Source: Clostridia bacterium (GTDB lineage Bacteria; Bacillota; Clostridia; Oscillospirales; Acutalibacteraceae). Taken from it: a stretch of 19,298 nucleotides of DNA. How positions within the stretch are numbered: the stretch's first letter is position 1; every line of letters starts with the position of its first letter. The DNA is taken from contig JAGBSU010000075.1 of NCBI GenBank assembly GCA_017631705.1, positions 1-19,298 on the forward strand. Reading direction: 5' to 3'. Positions 1 through 5,140 of the stretch are shown here, one piece after another. Both the position numbers and the translations under genes were made by a program. The notes under the pieces are model-generated. The model did no database searches. It was not told where the DNA came from and saw nothing but the letters and a program-made list of their open reading frames with translations.

Positions 1-43
1 CGATTTGGCAAATCTGCTTTTTGATTTCGTACTCGTTTGCCAT
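1..43 (-). CDS. Class II aldolase/adducin family protein, N-terminal fragment
   Basis: Only the first 14 codons lie in the window. The gene reads leftward and is cut by the window edge. The peptide MANEYEIKKQICQI resembles the N-terminus of class II aldolases of the L-fuculose-phosphate aldolase type, which often begin with a similar charged stretch followed by KKQICEIG. These are zinc-dependent enzymes that cleave sugar phosphates to dihydroxyacetone phosphate or glycolaldehyde plus an aldehyde. The ATG at 43 is preceded by an AAGGAG ribosome binding site (complement of 53-58) at 8-base spacing, and by a strong promoter. The start is well supported. The family call rests on 14 residues and is tentative. 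Confidence 0.5.
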   Translation of the reverse strand, partial: MANEYEIKKQICQI

Positions 44-97
44 GATACATACTCCTTTTTATTTGGATTTTCTTTGCTTTCATAGCTTTATGGCTAT

Positions 98-126
98 ATC
101 ATACCACTATATTCTTCAAAAGTCAA
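98..126 (-). promoter_or_regulatory. Sigma-A-type promoter of the aldolase-like gene
   Basis: On the minus strand, TTGACT (121-126) and TATGAT (98-103) are separated by exactly 17 bases, close to the vegetative consensus. Transcription would start near 91 and give a leader of about 48 bases. The leader contains a small ATAGC/GCTAT hairpin (82-97). Confidence 0.8.
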
Positions 127-180
127 CACAAAAGTTTTGATTTTTCTTTGTTTTTTTAAAAAAATCTTTGTTTTGTGTTG
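124..180. repeat. Inverted repeat, 10-bp arms, AT-rich centre
   Basis: CAACACAAAA at 124-133 is the exact complement of TTTTGTGTTG at 171-180. Inside it, GATTTTT (139-145) pairs with AAAAATC (160-166), so the 57 bases can form one long imperfect hairpin. The left arm overlaps the -35 box of the aldolase-like gene. It could be an operator or a chance AT-rich structure. The rest of 181-302 shows no gene and no other clear signal. Confidence 0.5.
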
Positions 181-288
181 TTTTCGTTGCTCCAAAGGGG
201 TGAAAAGCGTGTTTGTTTTTGTAAAATAGGGTCAAAAAACAAAAAGTATTATATTAAGGTATTAAATAGGGGAAGAGTAAACGCAAGA

Positions 289-331
289 AAACAAACAAAA
301 AACAACCCCCGATGAATATCATCGGGGGTTG
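289..331 (-). terminator. Terminator of rpsT
   Basis: A perfect 13-bp stem (303-315 with 319-331, loop ATA) carries a GC-rich CCCCCGATGA arm. On the minus strand it is followed by a T-rich run (complement of 289-302). It lies just after the rpsT stop codon. Confidence 0.9.
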
Positions 332-348
332 CATGGTCTGCACTCTAA

Positions 349-603
349 TTAAGCATTCGCTTTTTTGGCGAGGGCGGACTTTCTCCGTGCAGCAGTGTTT
401 TTATGCAGGAGTCCCTTGGAAACCGATTGGTCAATCTTTTTAATGGCAGCTTTGACAAGAAGTTCCTTGTTCTCCGCACCGGATTCGATAGCGGCATTGG
501 CCTTTTTGATTTCCGTTTTCAGTTCAGAACGGCCGGCTTTATTTTTAGCCGTTTTGGCAGCAATCACCTTAACACGTTTTTTGGCGGATTTAATGTTGGG
601 CAT
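349..603 (-). CDS. rpsT: 30S ribosomal protein S20
   Basis: This 84-residue basic protein begins MPNIKSAKKRVKV, the hallmark N-terminus of bS20, and ends with the helical TAARRKSALAKKANA. It binds 16S rRNA in the small subunit body and is added early in assembly. Length matches the family (about 85 residues). An upstream in-frame GTG at 609 would add two residues (MT). The ATG at 603 is preferred because AGGAGG (complement of about 611-616) lies 7 bases before it and S20 proteins start with MPN. It is transcribed alone from its own promoter into a strong terminator, and is divergent from gpr, as in Bacillus where rpsT and gpr are neighbours. S20 is often autoregulated, but no leader structure is evident here. 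Confidence 0.98.
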   Translation of the reverse strand: MPNIKSAKKRVKVIAAKTAKNKAGRSELKTEIKKANAAIESGAENKELLVKAAIKKIDQSVSKGLLHKNTAARRKSALAKKANA

Positions 604-649
604 GGTCACACCTCCTCAAAAAAGAATTTTCATAAATCACGCACGGATT

Positions 650-678
650 ATCATACCACGAACTTTTCGAAAAAGCAA
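650..678 (-). promoter_or_regulatory. Sigma-A-type promoter of rpsT
   Basis: On the minus strand, TTGCTT (673-678) and TATGAT (650-655) are 17 bases apart, with a TG just upstream of the -10. Transcription starts near 643, leaving a leader of about 40 bases. Confidence 0.75.
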
Positions 679-689
679 CACTTTTTTTA

Positions 690-718
690 GAATATTGTGT
701 TTTTTTCGTTTGATACTA
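690..718 (+). promoter_or_regulatory. Candidate forespore (sigma-G/F-like) promoter of gpr
   Basis: GAATA (690-694) fits the -35 pattern GHATR of Bacillus sigma-G, and GATACTA (712-718) differs from the -10 pattern CATNHTA at one base, with a 17-base spacer. No convincing vegetative promoter is present before gpr. In Bacillus gpr is transcribed in the forespore, so the match is in the expected place. The consensus is borrowed from Bacillus, so this remains a candidate. Confidence 0.45.
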
Positions 719-746
719 AAAAGAAAGCCGAAAAGGAGGCGTTTTT

Positions 747-1598
747 TTGCAAATTCGTACAGATTTGGCATGGGAATCTGTTAATAATTGTACCGATAAG
801 AGCATAGCACAAAAACATTGGAAAGAAAACGGGGTGGAGTTTTTTCGGTTAGCGGTGGACGAAAGGATGGCGGCAGAGTTGGAAAAACCTAAGGGACAGT
901 ACGTTACCGCGTTATTGCCGCCGCTTACCGACCACGAAGAGGGGTTGGAGCGTACGGCAGAAAGTTTGGGGGAACAGTTGCGTTCATTGTTACCGCCGAG
1001 CGGTACGGTGTTGGTGGTGGGGTTGGGAAATCCTTCTATCACGCCCGATGCGGTGGGACCGCTGACGGCAAAAAACGTGCTGGCGACACGGCACATACAA
1101 GGAGAATTTGCACGCAGTGCCGGTTTGGACGATTTACGGTCGACGGCGGTGATAATTCCCGACGTGCTGGGCAATACCGGTATTGAAAGCAGCGAAACCG
1201 TGGTGGGGGTATGCCGTGCAATAGACCCTTGTGCGGTGATTGCGGTGGATGCATTGGCGGCACAAGATTTAAAGCGGCTGGGGCGAACGGTGCAGATGTG
1301 TGATGCCGGCATTGCTCCCGGTTCGGGTGTGGGGAACAATCGAAAAGCGCTAAACCATGAAACGTTGGGGGTGCCGGTGATTGGGCTTGGAATACCGACG
1401 GTGGTGGATGCGGTAACCTTGGCACGGCACGTGATGAATATCGACGATAAAACACTAACACCGCACGGGACCGCCATGATGGTGACACCGCGGGAAGTGG
1501 ACATTATGGTCGACCGTGCGGCACGGTTGTTGGCGATGACGATTCACGCCGCTTTGCAACCGGATTATTCGCCGTTGGAACTATTGTCGTTGGCATAA
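747..1598 (+). CDS. gpr: Germination protease (GPR endopeptidase, family A25)
   Basis: GPR degrades the small acid-soluble proteins that coat spore DNA during germination. It is made in the forespore as an inactive zymogen that processes itself. Family features visible: an N-terminal RTDLAWES stretch, the core VVGLGNPSITPDAVGP, the PDVLGNTGIESSE segment, DALAA followed by the CDAGIAPGSGVGN loop, and VPVIGLGIPTVVDA. At 283 residues it is shorter than the roughly 370-residue Bacillus enzyme but fits shorter clostridial forms. The start is TTG at 747, chosen because AAGGAGG (733-739) lies 7 bases upstream and the RTDLA motif follows at once. It is divergent from rpsT and 51 bases ahead of spoIIP, the classic order in spore formers. 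Confidence 0.95.
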   Translation: MQIRTDLAWESVNNCTDKSIAQKHWKENGVEFFRLAVDERMAAELEKPKGQYVTALLPPLTDHEEGLERTAESLGEQLRSLLPPSGTVLVVGLGNPSITPDAVGPLTAKNVLATRHIQGEFARSAGLDDLRSTAVIIPDVLGNTGIESSETVVGVCRAIDPCAVIAVDALAAQDLKRLGRTVQMCDAGIAPGSGVGNNRKALNHETLGVPVIGLGIPTVVDAVTLARHVMNIDDKTLTPHGTAMMVTPREVDIMVDRAARLLAMTIHAALQPDYSPLELLSLA

Positions 1599-1621
1599 CC
1601 CTTTATGACCCTTCATACAGT
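1593..1621 (+). promoter_or_regulatory. Candidate sigma-E-like promoter of spoIIP
   Basis: CATACAGT (1614-1621) differs by one base from the Bacillus sigma-E -10 pattern CATACAMT. GCATAAC (1593-1599), 14 bases upstream, keeps the ATA of the -35 pattern. The site overlaps the gpr stop codon. spoIIP of Bacillus is controlled by sigma-E and sigma-F. Nested CCCTT/AAGGG pairs (1599-1604 with 1642-1647, and 1610-1614 with 1636-1640) could fold over the spoIIP ribosome binding site. Confidence 0.4.
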
Positions 1622-1649
1622 ATAGTAACGAAACAAAGGGTGAAGGGAC

Positions 1650-2738
1650 ATGAGAAAGAAACCAATTTTTAAAAAAGCAGGTGCTTTCTTTTCATGCTTG
1701 GCGGTGTTTGGTGCGATTTTTGCGGTGATAGCGACCGTGCCGATGACGATGTGGCAGGATTTGGGAAAGCGAGCGGCGTTACTCTCGGTGGGGATGTACC
1801 GACCGACCGACAGCATACAGTTGATAGGTCAGTGGGCGGCACATCGGTCGCCCGGTCCGACACAAACACAAAGTAGCAGTACCACCGCCAGTCTTGGCAG
1901 TGGGGTACGGCAACCGCTGACAACCGCGACAACGCTTACTCCGGTGCGAAAAGAGGGCGGCGGTACGGTATTGACAAAACAATTTACGACAGGGAACACC
2001 GTCGTGCAAGGGGTGGCGTATAAAAATAACACTAAACGCGAAGTAGATATTGCCGCTGCCTTACAGCGAAAGCCTGCCTTTTCGTTTTCGCAGACCTCAC
2101 CGGCACCGCAGGTGTTGATTGTTCATACGCATACGACGGAGTGTTATTTGTCCTATGATACAGGGTTTTACAATGCCGATGACCCGACACGCACCGACGA
2201 CGCTTCGAAAAACATGGTGGCGGTGGGAAAGCGAGTAGCAAGAGAACTGCAAGCGGTCGGTATCGGAGTAATACACGATACGGAAATTCATGACCGCGAA
2301 TACAGCAAGGCATACGGACATTCCAAAAAGGCGGTGGAAAAATGGTTAAAGCAACACCCGACCATTCGTGTGGTGTTGGATATTCACCGCGACGCGATAT
2401 ATCCCAGCGATACCCAACGGATAAAACCGACGGTGGAAATAGCGGGGAAGAAAGCGGCACAGGTGATGATTATTGTGGGGATGATGAATACCAAAGCCGT
2501 GCCGAATCCGCATACCGAGGAAAATTTGGCTTTCGGTGTGCGTCTGCAAAAGCGATTACATACCGATTACGCAGGGCTGATGCGTCCGATGGTGCTTGCC
2601 GATGCACGGTACAATCAACAATTGTGTAACGGTATGCTGTTATTAGAAGTCGGAAGCGATGTTAACACCTTGTCGGAAGCCGAGTATGCGGCAGAGTTGG
2701 TCGGCAAGGGGTTAGGAGCGGTATTGAGAGGGTTGTGA
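1650..2738 (+). CDS. spoIIP: Stage II sporulation protein P (engulfment peptidoglycan hydrolase)
   Basis: SpoIIP is the amidase/endopeptidase of the SpoIID-SpoIIM-SpoIIP complex, which remodels peptidoglycan as the mother cell engulfs the forespore. The 362-residue protein has a short basic N-terminus and one membrane segment at about 11-33. A Ser/Thr/Gln-rich linker follows (about 66-110), then the catalytic amidase-fold domain (about 150-362). The domain carries the HTHTTECY metal-site motif (159-166), LDIHRDA (243-249) and LLEVGSDVNT (331-340), whose Glu is the expected catalytic residue. The ATG at 1650 has purine-rich AAAGGG and AAGGG sequences upstream. It follows gpr and overlaps nothing. 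A small YqxA-like gene starts 4 bases after its stop, so the two are probably co-transcribed. Confidence 0.95.
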   Translation: MRKKPIFKKAGAFFSCLAVFGAIFAVIATVPMTMWQDLGKRAALLSVGMYRPTDSIQLIGQWAAHRSPGPTQTQSSSTTASLGSGVRQPLTTATTLTPVRKEGGGTVLTKQFTTGNTVVQGVAYKNNTKREVDIAAALQRKPAFSFSQTSPAPQVLIVHTHTTECYLSYDTGFYNADDPTRTDDASKNMVAVGKRVARELQAVGIGVIHDTEIHDREYSKAYGHSKKAVEKWLKQHPTIRVVLDIHRDAIYPSDTQRIKPTVEIAGKKAAQVMIIVGMMNTKAVPNPHTEENLAFGVRLQKRLHTDYAGLMRPMVLADARYNQQLCNGMLLLEVGSDVNTLSEAEYAAELVGKGLGAVLRGL

Positions 2739-2742
2739 GTGT

Positions 2743-2982
2743 ATGAAAGCGGTATGGGCGGCTTTTTTTGTGACAGTATGTGTGTTGGGAACGGCCGGTG
2801 GTATGCTGACGGTAAACGAAACGGTACACCGTTTGGAAAAAAGAGATGCCGTCGCGGTGAAAACCGATGACGATGAGAACCGTTGGTTTTCATATTTGCC
2901 GCCGTCGTGGCAAGCACTATTGTCGGTGCCGCGCTGGCAAATGAAAGTATGGGAGTATTATTTTACGGTGATTAAAGCATAG
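2743..2982 (+). CDS. Small single-pass membrane protein, YqxA-like (DUF3679) by position
   Basis: A 79-residue protein with one hydrophobic N-terminal segment (about 4-22) that runs into GGMLTVNETVHRLEKR, followed by a charged middle and a Trp-rich tail (RWFSYLPPSW, PRWQMKVWEYYF). Bacillus has yqxA, a small single-pass membrane protein gene of unknown function, in the same place directly after spoIIP. The G-M-x-x-x-N pattern after the membrane segment recalls that family. The ATG is 4 bases downstream of the spoIIP stop with a weak GAGAGGG site. Expression with spoIIP during sporulation is inferred. The gene is very likely real, but the family name is uncertain because sequence similarity cannot be measured here. 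Confidence 0.7.
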   Translation: MKAVWAAFFVTVCVLGTAGGMLTVNETVHRLEKRDAVAVKTDDDENRWFSYLPPSWQALLSVPRWQMKVWEYYFTVIKA

Positions 2983-3011
2983 TTGTCAAACACACCACTA
3001 TGTGATATACT
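2983..3011 (+). promoter_or_regulatory. Sigma-A-type promoter of the six-helix membrane protein gene
   Basis: TTGTCA (2983-2988) and TATACT (3006-3011) have a 17-base spacer. The -35 box begins right after the stop codon of the preceding gene, so the downstream gene can be expressed independently of the sporulation genes. Confidence 0.8.
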
Positions 3012-3046
3012 AAAAGAAACACGATGTAAAAAAGGATGGATGGTGT

Positions 3047-3661
3047 ATGAAACGTTCAACGAAAATTATATTGATGATAGCGGCTGTGGTTGCCGCATTG
3101 TGGGGTGCTTTGAGTGTCGCATCTAACGCCGCGGCCGCAAGCGACGTGAACGGTGCTTACAAAGTAGTGTTATGGTACATGATACTCAATAGCCTTTTGT
3201 TTGTATTTTTAGCGGTGGTGGCTTTGTTGCGATTGACCGTACCCCAAAAAACCAACGGGTTGCAAAAAGGATTGTTCGCGTTAACGTCGATAACCGCCGT
3301 GATATATTGCGTGTTGCTGGTGGTCAATGTGGCACCGCAGATTCCTGCCATGATGACGCTCAGTGCTTGGAAACAAGTCGGTTGGGTGATGGAATTTTTG
3401 CAACAAGTGTTGTATTTAATCGGCGGCGTGTTGGTGTTTATCTTATCCACCAACGTATTGCGCGGTAAAACCGAGCGTGTCGGCGAACTGGCAAAAATCA
3501 CCGCGGTATGCACGTGTTTATTGCTGATTCCGTACGGGTTACAGTTTTTCGGTGTCGGGTTGGCGATGGTGATGTCGCCGGTGGCGAGTTTGATTGTCGC
3601 CTTACTTACCGTGTGCCAAGCGGGTACGGTTTACGGTGCGTTTTGCCCCATAGAAGAGTAA
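3047..3661 (+). CDS. Hypothetical integral membrane protein, six helices
   Basis: I do not recognise a family. The 204 residues contain about six hydrophobic segments (roughly 6-28, 40-62, 76-96, 117-136, 150-168 and 172-192) joined by short loops. A basic N-terminus (MKRSTK) suggests a cytoplasmic start. There are no obvious catalytic motifs and no large soluble domain. The ATG at 3047 follows AAAGGATGG (3031-3039). The gene has its own vegetative promoter and ends in a bidirectional terminator shared with the convergent acyltransferase-like gene, so it is a single-gene unit. A small transporter, a sensor or a structural membrane protein are all possible. Confidence 0.85.
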   Translation: MKRSTKIILMIAAVVAALWGALSVASNAAAASDVNGAYKVVLWYMILNSLLFVFLAVVALLRLTVPQKTNGLQKGLFALTSITAVIYCVLLVVNVAPQIPAMMTLSAWKQVGWVMEFLQQVLYLIGGVLVFILSTNVLRGKTERVGELAKITAVCTCLLLIPYGLQFFGVGLAMVMSPVASLIVALLTVCQAGTVYGAFCPIEE

Positions 3662-3663
3662 AG

Positions 3664-3698
3664 AAAAACCCTTTGTGCTTTGCACAAAGGGTTTTTTT
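3664..3698. terminator. Bidirectional terminator
   Basis: A perfect 15-bp stem (3664-3678 with 3682-3696, loop TTT) has A and T runs on opposite sides, so it can end both the plus-strand membrane protein gene and the minus-strand acyltransferase-like gene. Confidence 0.92.
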
Positions 3699-3699
3699 G

Positions 3700-4587
3700 T
3701 TAAATCCAAGTATCTTCGGGAAATTCGGTGGGGGGAACTTCCAACGCTTCGGGTTTTTTGAGTATGCGACGGAGCATGCGGAACGATTCGGCATAGTATT
3801 GACCGTCGCAAATGCGTTCGTCTACCACGATGTGCAGACGCACAACCTTTTTGGGGGTGATGGTGCCATCGGGCCCGGCAATCGGAAGGATTTCCTTTTT
3901 ACCAAGAGCAATGAACACCGACGTGGTACCGAAGTTGTAAATGTGATGGTATACCGGACCGATGCCGATGGAACCGACGTCGGTGATGTAGAACGAGGTG
4001 TGGAACGGACTGAGTTTGTTGATAAACTCGGTCATCATATTGTGGTGGTCCATAAATGTGATGAATTTGACAAACGCACGCACCAACCATGCCGGTAACC
4101 GGTTCAAAATATTGGCGATGGCGTCGGTATCGTTTTCCGATTCGCTGTTACGCACTTCGTTTTCCATGGCTTCGTTTATTTTGCGATAGACGTCGAACAC
4201 CGTGTCGGTCTTTTCAAACGAAGGTTTGATGCACACTTCCAATGCATTTTGCGAAAGAGCACGTTTGACTGTCATGGAAGTGGTGAGACGATTGCGGGCA
4301 TAGGTTTTGCCGTTCATAACGAAACGGTTTAACCGCGGACGCAACACAAACATGCGCATCGCCGCCGCTATCATAATATGGTAGAGGGAAAAATACGGCA
4401 TATCGTGTTCTTTGCGCATGGCGCGGGCGTATTTTTCCAAGGTTTCAATTTCAATGTATTCATCAAAAAAGACTTGTGCATCGGCACGGTCTTTCATGAT
4501 ATGCGGCATAACCGCAAAAAAAGATTGCGTGTGACGCAGACGCCAACCGTCTTTTCTATCACCGAAACGGCGTTTCCTAGTTTCCAT
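3700..4587 (-). CDS. Stand-alone E2/CAT-fold acyltransferase homologue lacking the catalytic His
   Basis: The 295 residues match the catalytic domain of 2-oxoacid dehydrogenase E2 and chloramphenicol acetyltransferase: a FFDEYIEIETL strand, the core NRFVMNGK region, SFYITDVGSIGI (198-209), FGTTSVFIALGKKE, and the C-terminal signature. There is no lipoyl domain and no E1/E3-binding domain, and no E1 or E3 gene lies nearby. In true E2 and CAT the signature is HxxxDG and its His deprotonates the thiol or alcohol. Here it reads D256-E257-R258-I-C-D261-G262, with Glu where His should be. The Asp and Gly are kept. A usual acyl-transfer role is therefore doubtful; a binding, scaffold or altered-chemistry role is possible. 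It sits 31 bases after the PH-like gene and probably shares its promoter. Confidence 0.85.
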   Translation of the reverse strand: METRKRRFGDRKDGWRLRHTQSFFAVMPHIMKDRADAQVFFDEYIEIETLEKYARAMRKEHDMPYFSLYHIMIAAAMRMFVLRPRLNRFVMNGKTYARNRLTTSMTVKRALSQNALEVCIKPSFEKTDTVFDVYRKINEAMENEVRNSESENDTDAIANILNRLPAWLVRAFVKFITFMDHHNMMTEFINKLSPFHTSFYITDVGSIGIGPVYHHIYNFGTTSVFIALGKKEILPIAGPDGTITPKKVVRLHIVVDERICDGQYYAESFRMLRRILKKPEALEVPPTEFPEDTWI

Positions 4588-4618
4588 ACCCTTATATACC
4601 CCTTAAACTTTAATGAAA

Positions 4619-4981
4619 TTAATCGGCTGTAAATACGGTGGGCGATTCCGCTTTCGCCCACAGCACTCGTAATTGCTCGGCAAACTCGGTGCCGTTGCGA
4701 ATGTTTTTAACCACACATTCCGGAAAGGTCGGGTTGGTGGTTGCTACATGAATTGAGGATAGGCCAAACCACTTTTGTATGGTGGTTTGCGTGAGTGCCA
4801 TGTTCCGTATTTGTGAAAGAGGGACGGATTCGATAGAAACCGCAAACAAACCGATTTGCCGTACCAATTTCTCCTCATACAACTCGTATCGCGTGGTTGT
4901 CAGCGGTGCACCGAACAGCAGCCAACGCTTTTTTTCAGATAACAGCCGTAGACTCGGCGTTTTTTCGGACAGTGTTGTCAT
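4619..4981 (-). CDS. Small protein with bacterial PH-like domain (YdbS/bPH2 type)
   Basis: A 120-residue soluble protein. The stretch TTTRYELYEEKLVRQIGLF, then SVPLSQIRNMALTQTTIQKWFGLSSIHV and a final KNIRNGTEFAEQL helix, follow the strand order and pattern of bacterial PH domains (YdbS/YdbT-like). In that family a motif like 'ixlxkIqnvxxxqsxlqrllGlatv' is typical. Unlike YdbS it has no membrane helices. An in-frame upstream Met at 5026 exists, but the ATG at 4981 is preferred: a GGGAGGG ribosome binding site is right in front of it, and the longer form would begin upstream of the promoter -10. It is the first gene of a likely two-gene operon with the E2-like gene. Function is unknown; protein or lipid binding is only inferred from the fold. 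Confidence 0.75.
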   Translation of the reverse strand: MTTLSEKTPSLRLLSEKKRWLLFGAPLTTTRYELYEEKLVRQIGLFAVSIESVPLSQIRNMALTQTTIQKWFGLSSIHVATTNPTFPECVVKNIRNGTEFAEQLRVLWAKAESPTVFTAD

Positions 4982-5009
4982 CCCATCCCTCCCGACAAAG
5001 ATTAGTAAC

Positions 5010-5039
5010 AGTATACTACAAAACAACCTTTTTTGTCAA
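5010..5039 (-). promoter_or_regulatory. Sigma-A-type promoter of the PH-like/E2-like operon
   Basis: On the minus strand, a consensus TTGACA (5034-5039) and TATACT (5010-5015) are separated by 18 bases. This is one of the strongest promoter matches in the window. Confidence 0.85.
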
Positions 5040-5140
5040 CTTTTTATAAAATGTGTCAAAATTTAACAGGTTGCGAATCGAGTGAAGGGATAGCGTGTGC
5101 AACATTGATAATGGTTTTTTCTCAATGCGGTGCGTGATAA

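Noticed and set aside
716..1504. 262-residue frame antisense to gpr
   Set aside because: The sense strand encodes an unmistakable GPR protease with a good ribosome binding site. The antisense frame has low-complexity composition and no start signals.
5060..5140. Terminator after metH
   Set aside because: A CATTGA/TCAATG pair exists near 5100-5125, but the stem is weak and no T run follows on the minus strand.
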